From: Ferruginibacter sp.
Lineage (GTDB): Bacteria; Bacteroidota; Bacteroidia; Chitinophagales; Chitinophagaceae
Assembly (NCBI GenBank): GCA_014379905.1
Contig: JACMKX010000144.1
Coordinates: 87,049 to 151,048, forward strand
DNA length: 64,000 nucleotides
Direction: 5' to 3'
Below, in pieces: positions 1 to 8,960 of the stretch (position 1 is the first letter of the stretch; each line of letters starts with the position of its first letter). The translations under genes and the position numbers were made by a program. The notes under the pieces are model-generated. The model searched no databases. It had not been told where the DNA came from and was given only the letters and a program-made list of their open reading frames with translations.

Positions 1-224
1 TTTTTTTGTGCTGTAGTAGTTTTTAATTCCGGATCAAACATACCACGTGCTGCCAATTGCTGTGCCTTTGCATTGTCTATAGCAATCTCTGCCTGCCTTA
101 CCACCGGATGGTACAACCGTACAATGTTTAAAAAAACTTCTGCAGATAAAAGCGGTTGTTCTGTTTCCTGTGCGTTTGCAGTTACAATACAAAAAAAAGC
201 AATTGCGATCATTAAAATTTTCAT
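1..224 (-). CDS. TolC family outer-membrane channel, N-terminal part (cut by window edge)
   Basis: This is the first 74 codons of a gene that runs off the left edge. It begins with a signal peptide (MKILMIAIAFFCIVTANA) and then a helical stretch (RLYHPVVRQAEIAI, then AARGMFDPEL) of the kind seen at the start of TolC/outer-membrane efflux proteins, where the pattern of inner helices and a G-x-F-D-P motif is common. The ATG lies 8 bases after the stop of the HlyD-like gene, so it is the third gene of an exporter operon. Its expected role is the outer-membrane exit duct. The family call rests on a short fragment plus strong context. Confidence 0.72.
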   Translation of the reverse strand, partial: MKILMIAIAFFCIVTANAQETEQPLLSAEVFLNIVRLYHPVVRQAEIAIDNAKAQQLAARGMFDPELKTTTAQK

Positions 225-231
225 TGATAAT

Positions 232-1563
232 TTATTTCGTTGTTCCCGTATTTTTATCGGTACTGTTTGTGTAATAATCCGGTGGAAAGCCGTTTACATT
301 TCGCCATAACTCATACCATATAGGTACTTCTTTCAATAAGGCCATACCAACGGCCCCCGTACCTATACTCAACCGCCGGGGCCAGGGCAATTCAGTCGCA
401 TCTTCTTTAACCAACACCCTGAATTTACCATTGGCAGATACGGCTGTTTCCACCGCAACTACCCGGCCACCAAATGTGCCAAAAGAACCTTTGGGCCATC
501 CGCTGAAAACAATGGCAGGGAAACCGTCAAACATAAAACGCACTTTTTGCCCTTTTTGAATCAATGGCAAATCTACTGGTCTCACAAAAATTTCTACAGC
601 GTAGTCTACTTTATCCGGCACTATTTGCACAATCATTTCACCTTCTTTTACCACTTCCCCAATACCAGCCTTCATTGCCTTATTTATCTGCCCGCTCTGC
701 GGTGCGGTAATAGTGTACAAACCATTTCTAATACTGTAATTGCTTACCTGGTTTTGCAGTTTTGCCACCTCGCCTGCCCCTGTAGTTATTTCCGATAAAG
801 ATTGAAAGCGTTCACCTCTGGCTTTAGAAATTTTTTCGTTGTATTCCTGTTGAATTGCATTTATTTCAATCTTAGTGTTGTTGATATCCTGCCTTGTATT
901 GGTAAGTTTATTTTGTGCGGATATCTTTTTAGCCATGGCATTTTGATAATACTGATTGCGCTGCTCCAACTGGGTAAGCGATACCAAACCACTATCGTAC
1001 ATGGCCCGCTGGCGTTGAAACTGTTTATTGGCTATACTAAAGTCATTTTCCGCAGCCGTTAAATCATTTTCCTGCGAGTTAATGATCAGGTCTAACTGCT
1101 GCAGCTTATTTTTTAATTGATCCATTTTTAAAACAACCGCTTCGGCCATAGCATTAATTTGCGAAACAGTAGCGTCTGCTTTATTCTGATAATAATCCAT
1201 TGTTTGCTGCTTGGCAGTTAGTTGTTCCCTGGTTCGGTTAATCAAATCCGGATCCAGGTATTCGTCCTTTATTTCCGCCAATTGCAAAATGGTATCGCCT
1301 GCTTTTACATAATCTCCTTCGTTTACATGCCACCGGATTACTTTACCCGGTATGATCGTGTTAATTTGTTGGGGTCGCTGCTCCTGCTTTAAGGTGGTGA
1401 TGTTTCCCTTGCTCCTTATATTTTGAGTCCAGGGAAGAAAAAGTACTAACACAAGTAAAATAATCAATCCATAAAACCATTGTTTTATCCTGCTTTTTTT
1501 ATTGTACCGATAGATGGATTTAAAAGACTGCCAGCTATGGGGGTTGGTATAAATATTTTCCAT
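232..1563 (-). CDS. HlyD family periplasmic adaptor (membrane fusion protein)
   Basis: This 443-residue protein has one membrane segment near residues 29-45, a biotinyl-lipoyl-like half motif around 67-95 (IPGKVIRWHVNEGDYVKAGD), a long coiled-coil hairpin from about 110 to 270, the second lipoyl half (YTITAPQSGQI, about 285) and a C-terminal beta-barrel region. This is the order of HlyD-type adaptors, which bridge an inner-membrane exporter to TolC in type I secretion. It starts 10 bases after the ABC gene stop and ends 7 bases before the TolC-like start, so the three genes form one operon. The exported substrate is not visible in the window. Confidence 0.9.
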   Translation of the reverse strand: MENIYTNPHSWQSFKSIYRYNKKSRIKQWFYGLIILLVLVLFLPWTQNIRSKGNITTLKQEQRPQQINTIIPGKVIRWHVNEGDYVKAGDTILQLAEIKDEYLDPDLINRTREQLTAKQQTMDYYQNKADATVSQINAMAEAVVLKMDQLKNKLQQLDLIINSQENDLTAAENDFSIANKQFQRQRAMYDSGLVSLTQLEQRNQYYQNAMAKKISAQNKLTNTRQDINNTKIEINAIQQEYNEKISKARGERFQSLSEITTGAGEVAKLQNQVSNYSIRNGLYTITAPQSGQINKAMKAGIGEVVKEGEMIVQIVPDKVDYAVEIFVRPVDLPLIQKGQKVRFMFDGFPAIVFSGWPKGSFGTFGGRVVAVETAVSANGKFRVLVKEDATELPWPRRLSIGTGAVGMALLKEVPIWYELWRNVNGFPPDYYTNSTDKNTGTTK

Positions 1564-1573
1564 TTTTTTATTG

Positions 1574-3211
1574 TTAAGGCATTTGAATTAACTGGTTGCA
1601 ATTGCTGGCAAATGTTTCATCATTGCTGGCAACTATTATGGTGGTGGAAGGCAATTGTGTTAGTAAATATTGCTGAATAGCCTTGGTATCCTCACCGCTC
1701 ATTCCAAGCCACGGCTCTTCCAGCAATAATAATTGGGGATGGCCAGCCAATGCCCTTACAAGCAATATTTTTTGTACCACCCTTTCTGGTAACCTTTTTC
1801 CTGCTGTATCCAATACTGTATTTAAGCCTTGTTTTTGGTTATATAAATAATCATTTAAACCTACCAATTGAAATAATTGTGATACCTGCGTTGCTGAAAT
1901 ATCTTTATTGCCCATGGTAATGTTTTCCCAAATAGTGCCATTAAAAATATCCTGTTGGTGAAGCATGATACCGGTTTTTGCCCGCAAGGTTTCTTTGGCA
2001 TAATTTCCTATAGGCAGATTATTTATTAATATAGCCCCCTGGTACTGATCGTAAGCACCCGTAAGCAACTTTAGAACAGTTGATTTTCCGCTGGATTCTT
2101 TTCCGGTGATACAAACTTTTGAACCTGCTTTTATTGTTGCATTCATACCATTTACTACTATTTTGCTGTCATTATATCCAAAATAAACATCTTGCATTTT
2201 TATAGCAATTCCTTCACCTGATGCTGTTAATGGCAATAACCCATTCTCTTCTATAGGCTTTTCGGTAATTTTTGCAATTTTTTGAATAGATGTCATTACA
2301 TCATACACACTATCCAAATTGCCAATTAATTTTTCTACAGAATTAATAATGCTGATGATAACAATTTCTGCAGCAATGAACTGCCCAATATTAAGTTGCT
2401 GATTTACCAATAAAATAGAACCCACTATTAACATAGCTGCCGTTATAAGCACTTTAAAGCCTACCAAAATTTTATATTGAAATTGTAAGATGCTAAAATG
2501 CTCATTTCTTGCCTTTAAATATTGGTTGGTATTTTCATCTGCTTTATCCAGATTAAGAGAAGACCCTTTGGAAAATTTGAAAGTTTTAACTAGTCTTGCC
2601 ATTTCCTGTAGCCAGGCTGCCACCCTATATTTATACATGCTTTCCTGAAGGCTGGTTGAAAATCCTTTATTGCCTGTATAATACAAAATGAGCCACAATA
2701 CCAAAAGGAGTAATAACCCAAATAAAATAAAAGCAGGGTGATAAAATGATAACAATAGCAGCCCAAACAATATTTGTATGGTGGCTGTTGGAATATCCAG
2801 CAATAATTTAGCGAGACTTTTTTGCAGGGTGGGTACTTCAAAAAAACGATTCATCAACTCTGGCAGATAGTAACCATCCGCTGCTTTCAAATCAATTTTA
2901 GGTACACGGTCAGCCAGAGTGAAGCTGTAACGCACAAATATTTTTTGCTGCACTTTTTCAATAAGGCGCATTTGGCCTATTTGAAGCATGCCCGTAAAAA
3001 GTACACCCACTACTACCAATGCAATGAGTACTACCAGGGATGCAGACATAGCACCGCCCAGTACAAACCCAACAATTGCCTGTACGCCAATTGGCAGGGA
3101 AAGTTGAATTAATCCATTTAAAATAGCATGAAAATAAATACCGCCAATTTCCTCCTTCTCCAGCTTTACAAGGCGGAGAATTCTGGATATTGGATTTACA
3201 ATATCAGACAT
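1574..3211 (-). CDS. ABC exporter (fused membrane and ATPase domains) with degenerate ATPase motifs
   Basis: This 545-residue protein is a half-transporter. Residues 1-300 hold the transmembrane domain and 335-545 a nucleotide-binding domain. There is no N-terminal C39 peptidase domain, so it resembles HlyB-like or LapB-like exporters rather than bacteriocin processors. Walker A is recognisable (GKESSGKST, 370-378) and so is the Q-loop region (HQQD, 418-421). The signature motif reads LPERV (474-478) instead of LSGGQ, Walker B reads LLLLEEPW instead of LLLLDEPT, and the switch histidine is replaced (VASNDE, about 530). It is the first gene of the operon with HlyD and TolC genes. Whether it hydrolyses ATP normally is uncertain. 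Confidence 0.85.
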   Translation of the reverse strand: MSDIVNPISRILRLVKLEKEEIGGIYFHAILNGLIQLSLPIGVQAIVGFVLGGAMSASLVVLIALVVVGVLFTGMLQIGQMRLIEKVQQKIFVRYSFTLADRVPKIDLKAADGYYLPELMNRFFEVPTLQKSLAKLLLDIPTATIQILFGLLLLSFYHPAFILFGLLLLLVLWLILYYTGNKGFSTSLQESMYKYRVAAWLQEMARLVKTFKFSKGSSLNLDKADENTNQYLKARNEHFSILQFQYKILVGFKVLITAAMLIVGSILLVNQQLNIGQFIAAEIVIISIINSVEKLIGNLDSVYDVMTSIQKIAKITEKPIEENGLLPLTASGEGIAIKMQDVYFGYNDSKIVVNGMNATIKAGSKVCITGKESSGKSTVLKLLTGAYDQYQGAILINNLPIGNYAKETLRAKTGIMLHQQDIFNGTIWENITMGNKDISATQVSQLFQLVGLNDYLYNQKQGLNTVLDTAGKRLPERVVQKILLVRALAGHPQLLLLEEPWLGMSGEDTKAIQQYLLTQLPSTTIIVASNDETFASNCNQLIQMP

Positions 3212-3288
3212 AATGATACATATTAGTTGTAAAAAATAATAGAATTTGAAGAATACAGGGTTAGGCTGGTTAAGCTGCCAATAACGGG

Positions 3289-3588
3289 CTACGCCTGGTT
3301 AGGAGGAGGCGTTTGCATATCGAGAAAAGGCGAAGGCAATTCATCGGTATGATTGGCTAAAATAAATTTTATATCTGTTGCATGGGTTACAATCTCAACA
3401 TCAAAATAATGGGAATAATTTTTTTTCTCTTTTATTTCTTCTATGGAAGAATTTGCTGTTTCCCCGTTTTTTTCTTCATCGGGATTAAAAACCGATACCA
3501 CTTCAGAATTGTTGCAAACGACTTTTACTGCAGGCACTATCTGCACCATGGTAAAAATAAGCAATAATAAAAAAGCGGTTCGTTTCAT
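3289..3588 (-). CDS. Small secreted protein of unknown function
   Basis: This is a 99-residue protein starting at the internal ATG that gives a clean signal peptide (MKRTAFLLLLIFTMVQIVPAV); an earlier in-frame start would add 11 residues that spoil it. The mature part is acidic, contains one cysteine and ends in a proline-rich tail (MQTPPPNQA). Short exported proteins with such a P-P-P-N tail occur next to Bacteroidota metal-efflux genes, but none is present here, so I assign no function. It lies 78 bases upstream of the exporter operon on the same strand and may be co-transcribed with it. Confidence 0.6.
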   Translation of the reverse strand: MKRTAFLLLLIFTMVQIVPAVKVVCNNSEVVSVFNPDEEKNGETANSSIEEIKEKKNYSHYFDVEIVTHATDIKFILANHTDELPSPFLDMQTPPPNQA

Positions 3589-3680
3589 TTGTATGCAAAA
3601 ATATATAACAATTCTATACAAAAATGTATTTTCACATTATACATAAAAAAATAATACTAGCAATGCCAAGGCCTAAGCGC

Positions 3681-3929
3681 TTACAAAACATCATTGGACT
3701 TTTGAGGCAGGCGACTGTATTCCCCTTTCACACAATAATACCCAAAAATAAACAACCCGATCGCAATAGGCGTAAATATGCTGATGATGATAACCCAGGG
3801 CACGGGCTGGTTAATGTCTTTTTTACTGGCAGCATCAATATTCATCCAGGCACCTGTTACTAAAAGGATGATTACTACAGGGGCCAGCAACATCCATATA
3901 TAACCCAGTATTTTCTTAAGTGAATTCAT
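3681..3929 (-). CDS. Small two-helix membrane protein (DUF6814-like)
   Basis: This 82-residue protein has two hydrophobic helices (about 9-27 and 44-66) separated by a short polar loop (MNIDAASKKDINQPVP), with a charged C-terminus. It follows the MFS permease gene on the same strand. In Bacteroidota a small protein of this layout, annotated as DUF6814, commonly accompanies an MHS-family permease, so I infer it is an accessory subunit. The family name is from memory and not verified. Confidence 0.65.
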   Translation of the reverse strand: MNSLKKILGYIWMLLAPVVIILLVTGAWMNIDAASKKDINQPVPWVIIISIFTPIAIGLFIFGYYCVKGEYSRLPQKSNDVL

Positions 3930-3949
3930 CTTAATTAATTTAAACTTAT

Positions 3950-3992
3950 TTCTCTGAATTTTCTCTTTGTCTCCTTCTCTCTGCGTTTAACA
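3950..3992. repeat. Intergenic repeat, CTCTGCG type
   Basis: This short pyrimidine-rich stretch is built from imperfect TCTCTG/TCTCC units (tttctctgaattttctcttt, then ctccttctctctgcgttt). It starts on the minus strand directly after the stop of the MFS gene. Related stretches lie at 58262-58318 and 62728-62800. Confidence 0.5.
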
Positions 3993-3996
3993 AATA

Positions 3997-5574
3997 TCAA
4001 TCATTCACATCCTCATCCACTTTATTATTTAAATAAATAGCCCCAATAATAAAACACAGCGCCGCCACACCTATCGGGTACCAAAGCCCAACCAACGGAT
4101 CGGTTGTAAAAGTTGTTGCAAGTAATGTTGCAATAAACGGTACCAGCCCACCAAATACACCATTGCCGATGTGATAAGGAAGACTCATTGACGTATAACG
4201 GATTTTCGTTGGAAATAATTCTACTAAAAAAGCTGCTACTGGTCCGTATACCATGGTTACAAAAATGATCATGATCCAGATGAGAAAGATGAATTTCCAT
4301 TTGAGAGCAGGCGTAAGAGAAATATTTGAATAAGAGGATTTCTCTTCCGGTTCATAATATCTTCTTGGAGATCCTGCTAGTCCCTTATTATCCTCAATAT
4401 GTGTTCGGGATGTAATAATTTTATCTTCCACAAAGTTTATATTATTTTCAAGGGCCCACCTGATCTTATAATGCTGATTTATCGTCATAAGATTTTCAGA
4501 AAAAATCGTATCACTTTTCATAATTTTATCAGCATCGTTTATTACCGCCATATTGGGATTAGTTCTAACCCATTCCTTAGCATCCGCCTCTTTCAACAGG
4601 GTATTAAATATCGGCCGATAAAAAATAACTCCCAGCAACATCCCCGTCAGCATGATCCACTTTCTTCCAATTCGATCACTCAACGCACCAAATACCAAAA
4701 AGAAAGGTGTTGCCAATCCTATCGCCCATAACATAATCTCCCTGTTCTGTATAAATTCCAGCTTAACTGTATTCTCTAAAAATGATTGCGCATAAAACTG
4801 CCCGGTGTACCAGATAACGCCCTGCCCCATCACCGCACCAAACAAAGCAAGCAGCACCATTTTAAAATTATTTTTCTTCCCAAAGCTTTCTTTTAAAGGA
4901 TTGGCAGATGTTTTTCCTTCAGCTTTTAGTTTGGAAAACAAAGGCGATTCATGCATCTTCAATCTTATATAAATAGAAACGCCCACCAGTAAAATAGATA
5001 ACCAGAAAGGATAACGCCAGCCACCCCACTCACTGTTGAAAGCCTCTTCCGTCATGCCGCCTTTTACCAAAAGAATTACACCAAGCGCTACAAATAAACC
5101 CAGCGTTGCAGTTGTTTGTATCCAGCTGGTATAGTAGCCACGTTTGCTGGCCGGTGCATGTTCGGCCACATAAGTTGCTGCGCCGCCATATTCTCCGCCC
5201 AATGCAAGGCCCTGCAATAATCTCAATAATAACACCAGCAAAGGCGCAGCAATGCCAATGGTTTTATACCCCGGTACTATGCCAATTAAAAAAGTAGAGC
5301 CACCCATTAAAACAAGTGTTAAAAGGAAAGTTGATTTACGGCCGATCATATCTCCCAGCCTTCCAAATACCAGTGCTCCAAAAGGTCTTACCAAAAATCC
5401 TGCGGCAAAAATGGCCAGGGTACTTAGTAATGCTGTACTGCTGTTTCCCTCGGGGAAAAACTGGATAGAAATGGTTTTGGCCAGCATCCCAAAAATGTAA
5501 AAATCGTACCACTCAATCATGGTACCGAGTGAAGAAGAAAAAATTACTTTGGCAATCGATCGCTTCTCGTTCAT
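3997..5574 (-). CDS. MFS transporter, MHS (proline/organic acid) family
   Basis: This is a 525-residue permease with about 12 membrane helices. The start is set at the ATG giving MNEKRSIAKVIFSSSLGT, because the extra 38 upstream residues are not permease-like. The N-terminal block GTMIEWYDFYIFG and the loop GRLGDMIGRKSTF are hallmarks of the metabolite:H+ symporter group (ProP, KgtP, ShiA), and a second D-R-I-G-R-K loop marks the other half. The segment at about residues 350-430 is an unusually long hydrophilic insert between helices. Divergent acetyl-CoA synthetase next door is consistent with uptake of an organic acid such as acetate, but this is inference. Confidence 0.88.
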   Translation of the reverse strand: MNEKRSIAKVIFSSSLGTMIEWYDFYIFGMLAKTISIQFFPEGNSSTALLSTLAIFAAGFLVRPFGALVFGRLGDMIGRKSTFLLTLVLMGGSTFLIGIVPGYKTIGIAAPLLVLLLRLLQGLALGGEYGGAATYVAEHAPASKRGYYTSWIQTTATLGLFVALGVILLVKGGMTEEAFNSEWGGWRYPFWLSILLVGVSIYIRLKMHESPLFSKLKAEGKTSANPLKESFGKKNNFKMVLLALFGAVMGQGVIWYTGQFYAQSFLENTVKLEFIQNREIMLWAIGLATPFFLVFGALSDRIGRKWIMLTGMLLGVIFYRPIFNTLLKEADAKEWVRTNPNMAVINDADKIMKSDTIFSENLMTINQHYKIRWALENNINFVEDKIITSRTHIEDNKGLAGSPRRYYEPEEKSSYSNISLTPALKWKFIFLIWIMIIFVTMVYGPVAAFLVELFPTKIRYTSMSLPYHIGNGVFGGLVPFIATLLATTFTTDPLVGLWYPIGVAALCFIIGAIYLNNKVDEDVND

Positions 5575-5740
5575 GCAATTAAGATAAACATTAATGAGAA
5601 AAATGGCGGAAGAATTAACGGCAACGTTGCCGGAAAGCTGTTGGATATGAATTTTTATTTTGGAATTGGTAATTAGTAGATTGCTCAAATTGAAAAATTC
5701 TACTAACTCAACCTAATAATAATGTAGCAAATAGAATACT

Positions 5741-5775
5741 GGTCTATAGACCATGGACTATCGACTATGGACTTC
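5741..5775. repeat. Intergenic repeat, ACTATGGACCAT type
   Basis: The sequence is made of permuted units ggtctatagacc, atggactatcg and actatgg. It includes a perfect 12-bp palindrome (ggtctatagacc). It lies in the divergent region between the permease and acetyl-CoA synthetase. Other copies are at 21224-21268, 38757-38786 and 48621-48653. Confidence 0.6.
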
Positions 5776-5863
5776 CTCATAGCACAATAATAACTTATCA
5801 TACTTCTCAGCACATAAAATGCCCCCTTTTCTTTAAATTGTAGCCCCATCAAAAAATTTTGTA

Positions 5864-7801
5864 ATGGCATATCCCTATCAGGTAACAAATCTGGAACAAT
5901 ACCACAGCGATTATAAAAAAAGCATAGAAGACCCCGAAGCATTCTGGGGCAATGTGGCGGAGAATTTTGTTTGGCGCAAAAAATGGGACCGGGTGCTGGA
6001 CTGGAATTTTACCGAACCAAAAATAGAGTGGTTCAGGGGAGGAAAATTAAATATCACCGAAAATTGTATTGACCGGCATTTGGAAACAATGGCCGATAAA
6101 CCTGCCATCATCTGGGAACCCAATAATCCTGAAGAAAGAGTAAGAGTAGTTACCTATGCAAGATTGCACAAAAGGGTTTGCCAGTTTGCACAGGTATTGA
6201 AAAACAATGGTGTAAAAAAAGGCGACCGGGTTTGTATTTATATGGGCATGGTTCCGGAACTGGCTTATGCAGTATTGGGCTGCGCCCGCATTGGCGCCAT
6301 TCATAGCGTGATCTTCGGCGGTTTTAGTGCGCAAAGCATTGCAGACAGGTTGGAAGATGCGCAGGCTGCCTTTATAGTTACCTGCGATGGCGCTTTTCGC
6401 GGCAACAAAGATATTCCTCTCAAAAGTATTATTGATGATGCGTTGATTGGGAATAAGGTCGTACAAAAAGTAATTGTATTCACCCGCACAAGAACGCCGG
6501 TATCCATGCTCAAAGGAAGAGATGTATGGTGGGAAGACGAAATGGAATTTGCAGAAACACAGGTGGAAAAAGATGGCGTGGTTTCTTTTCCGGCAGAAGA
6601 AACGGATGCAGAAGATGCCTTATTTATTTTATACACTTCCGGTTCTACCGGCAAACCCAAAGGCGTGGTACATACTACGGGTGGTTATATGGTTTGGACC
6701 AATTACACTTTCGTAAATACCTTTCAATACCAGCCCGGTGATGTTCATTTTTGTACAGCAGATATTGGCTGGATAACAGGCCACAGTTATATCGTTTACG
6801 GCCCCTTAAGTGCAGGCGGCACTTCTTTAATGTTTGAAGGCATTCCTACCTGGCCGGATGCCGGAAGGTTTTGGGATATTGTTGATAAACACAAAGTAAA
6901 TATTTTATATACCGCCCCTACGGCCATTCGCAGCCTGATGGGTTTTGGAACAGCACCCTTGCAGGGCAAAGATTTAAGCTCGTTAAAAATATTGGGCACA
7001 GTGGGTGAACCCATCAATGAAGAAGCCTGGCATTGGTACAATGAAAATGTAGGCAAAAAGAAATGCCCCATCGTAGATACCTGGTGGCAAACAGAAACAG
7101 GCGGTGTATTGATATCAAACCTTGCAGGTATTACAGATGCAAAACCTGGCTGGGCCACTTTACCTATGCCCGGTGTACAACCGTTACTGGTAGACGAACA
7201 TGGAAAGGAAGTAACCCAAAAAGATGAGAACGGTTTTTACAAAGGCAATCTCTGCATTAAAGCCCCCTGGCCTGGAATTTTAAGAACTACCTATGGCGAT
7301 CATGAACGATGCCGCACCAACTATTTTGCCACTTATGAAAATCTATACTTTACCGGCGATGGTGCTATAAAAGATGAAAATGGTTTTTACCGTATCACCG
7401 GGAGGGTGGATGATGTGTTGAATGTTAGCGGCCATCGGATTGGGACTGCAGAAGTAGAGAATGCCATCAACATGCACGCCGGTGTTATTGAAAGCGCTGT
7501 GGTTGGTTACCCCCATGATATAAAAGGCCAGGGTATTTATGCCTATGTGATATTTGATAAAAAACACACAGATGATGATTTAACAAAAAAGGATATTCTG
7601 CAAACGGTGACCCGCATCATTGGTCCTATTGCCAAACCGGATAAAATACAATTTGTAAAAGGGTTGCCCAAAACAAGAAGCGGAAAAATAATGCGGCGCA
7701 TTTTAAGAAAGATCGCTGAAGGCGAAACGCAAAATTTAGGGGATACCTCTACCTTACTTGATCCGGATGTAGTAGATGAAATAAAAGAAGGAAAAATTTA
7801 A
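5864..7801 (+). CDS. acs: Acetyl-CoA synthetase (acetate--CoA ligase)
   Basis: This 645-residue enzyme converts acetate, ATP and CoA to acetyl-CoA via acetyl-AMP in the cytoplasm. Visible motifs are the P-loop YTSGSTGKPKG (about residue 258), the acyl-binding DTWWQTETGG, the GYPHDIKGQ region and the C-terminal lysine motif GKIMRR (about 607), where acetylation regulates many family members. Its length fits Acs (about 650). It starts with MAYPYQVTNLEQYH. A strong hairpin terminator follows. With the MHS permease on the other side, an acetate-scavenging role is likely. Confidence 0.97.
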   Translation: MAYPYQVTNLEQYHSDYKKSIEDPEAFWGNVAENFVWRKKWDRVLDWNFTEPKIEWFRGGKLNITENCIDRHLETMADKPAIIWEPNNPEERVRVVTYARLHKRVCQFAQVLKNNGVKKGDRVCIYMGMVPELAYAVLGCARIGAIHSVIFGGFSAQSIADRLEDAQAAFIVTCDGAFRGNKDIPLKSIIDDALIGNKVVQKVIVFTRTRTPVSMLKGRDVWWEDEMEFAETQVEKDGVVSFPAEETDAEDALFILYTSGSTGKPKGVVHTTGGYMVWTNYTFVNTFQYQPGDVHFCTADIGWITGHSYIVYGPLSAGGTSLMFEGIPTWPDAGRFWDIVDKHKVNILYTAPTAIRSLMGFGTAPLQGKDLSSLKILGTVGEPINEEAWHWYNENVGKKKCPIVDTWWQTETGGVLISNLAGITDAKPGWATLPMPGVQPLLVDEHGKEVTQKDENGFYKGNLCIKAPWPGILRTTYGDHERCRTNYFATYENLYFTGDGAIKDENGFYRITGRVDDVLNVSGHRIGTAEVENAINMHAGVIESAVVGYPHDIKGQGIYAYVIFDKKHTDDDLTKKDILQTVTRIIGPIAKPDKIQFVKGLPKTRSGKIMRRILRKIAEGETQNLGDTSTLLDPDVVDEIKEGKI

Positions 7802-7805
7802 AACA

Positions 7806-7834
7806 AACTGCCATCTTCCGATGGCAGTTGTTTT
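7806..7834 (+). terminator. Rho-independent terminator after acs
   Basis: A perfect 10-bp stem (aactgccatc / gatggcagtt) with a ttcc tetraloop starts 5 bases after the acs stop and is followed by gtttt. Confidence 0.8.
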
Positions 7835-8219
7835 ATGCACTACAGTTACACAAAACGGGTTTTATAGGACATTAAAGCATTTTTAAAATAAAAAAGGGGC
7901 AGAATAGACATTCACCCCATTTTAAAATCCAATATCCTATGAAAAACCGAGGTGAACTTACGAAGTATCTTTCAGGTGTTTTTGCTATATAGACGAATTC
8001 CTTAAAAAAGTAGATGAATGTAACGGGCCGATAGAATAAAAAAGGAGCAAAACTATTCGAGCCAATACAGCTGATTAATTAATCGATAAACTCCCATCAA
8101 CGTATAAATTATAATACATATAAAAACAATAAATGTTTAAGCCGGTCGAAAAAGTAGCCTAACACATAATATTAGTAGACTATTGGGATTTGCCTATATT
8201 AAAGTAATTTTATAGAACG
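7835..8219. other. AT-rich non-coding region with inverted repeat
   Basis: There is no credible gene here. An inverted repeat pairs ttttaaaat...gggg (about 7875-7897) with cccc...attttaaaa (about 7915-7927), leaving an A6 bulge. A 17-codon frame (MKNRGELTKYLSGVFAI, 7939-7992) follows but has no support. The region probably holds the promoter and leader of the two-component genes. Confidence 0.35.
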
Positions 8220-8960
8220 ATGGTAACCCTAACTTATATTATCGCCGACGACGACGAGTTGTACAGGGCGGTGTTGATGCAGCAATTAGAAATGATCCCC
8301 GGCCTGCAATGTTTGGCGGCCTGTTCCGGTGCTATTGAAGCAAGTGGAAAGGTAAGGGAACTAAACCCGGACTTACTAATACTGGACGTTGAAATGCCCG
8401 GGCTTTCCGGCATCGAGTTTGTAAAAACGCTTACAACTTTACCCCTCGTAATTTTTATAAGCTCACACTCCACTTATGCAGTAGATGCATTTGACCTTGA
8501 TGCGGTTGATTACCTGGTAAAACCTGCCTCTAATATGCGCCTCTTAAAAGCAATTGAAAAAACCAGGACCATGATAGAACTGAAAAGAACTGTTACCCTC
8601 AACGAAGGATTTAAAAATAACAACGAACATTCTTTCTTTATAAGAGAAAAAAATGCTTTTGTCAGGATCAATTATGAGGAAGTTTTATATATCCAGTCAT
8701 TGGGTGACTTTGTAAATATATTTTTAGACCACGGTGAAAAAAAAATTGTGCTGGTAAGCATGAAAAATATTGAACAGCAATTGTCTGCAGCTGTTTTTTT
8801 ACGCATTTCGAGAACCCATATTGTAAATAAAGATAAAATTACAGCTTTGGGGACCGGCATGATTGCCCTGGGTAAACTTCAGCTGCCTATCGGAAAAACC
8901 TACACTGATACTGTAATGAAAGCTGTAATAGGTAATACGGCAGTTAAAAGATTTATTTAA
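8220..8960 (+). CDS. LytTR-family response regulator
   Basis: This 246-residue protein has a receiver domain (residues 5-122; acidic pocket DDD 10-12, phospho-acceptor D56 in LLILDVEMPG, conserved K in DYLVKP) followed by a LytTR DNA-binding domain (about 143-238; VRINYEEVLYIQSLGDFVNIF, split by family-typical spacing). Such proteins bind paired direct repeats upstream of target genes. Its stop codon is immediately followed by the ATG of the histidine kinase, so the two are translated from one mRNA and form a cognate pair. Targets are unknown. Confidence 0.93.
   Translation: MVTLTYIIADDDELYRAVLMQQLEMIPGLQCLAACSGAIEASGKVRELNPDLLILDVEMPGLSGIEFVKTLTTLPLVIFISSHSTYAVDAFDLDAVDYLVKPASNMRLLKAIEKTRTMIELKRTVTLNEGFKNNNEHSFFIREKNAFVRINYEEVLYIQSLGDFVNIFLDHGEKKIVLVSMKNIEQQLSAAVFLRISRTHIVNKDKITALGTGMIALGKLQLPIGKTYTDTVMKAVIGNTAVKRFI

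Noticed and set aside
2822-3112. Long frames opposite the ABC exporter, and similar ones opposite acs, M16 peptidase, carB and ftsH
   Set aside because: They are shadows of the real genes, without domain motifs or gene-like starts.
5575-5688. N-terminal 38-residue extension of the MFS permease
   Set aside because: The sequence is unlike any permease N-terminus and the ATG at 5574 gives the conserved MNEKRSIAKV start.
7939-7992. 17-codon frame MKNRGELTKYLSGVFAI
   Set aside because: No ribosome-binding or conservation evidence; likely chance in AT-rich DNA.
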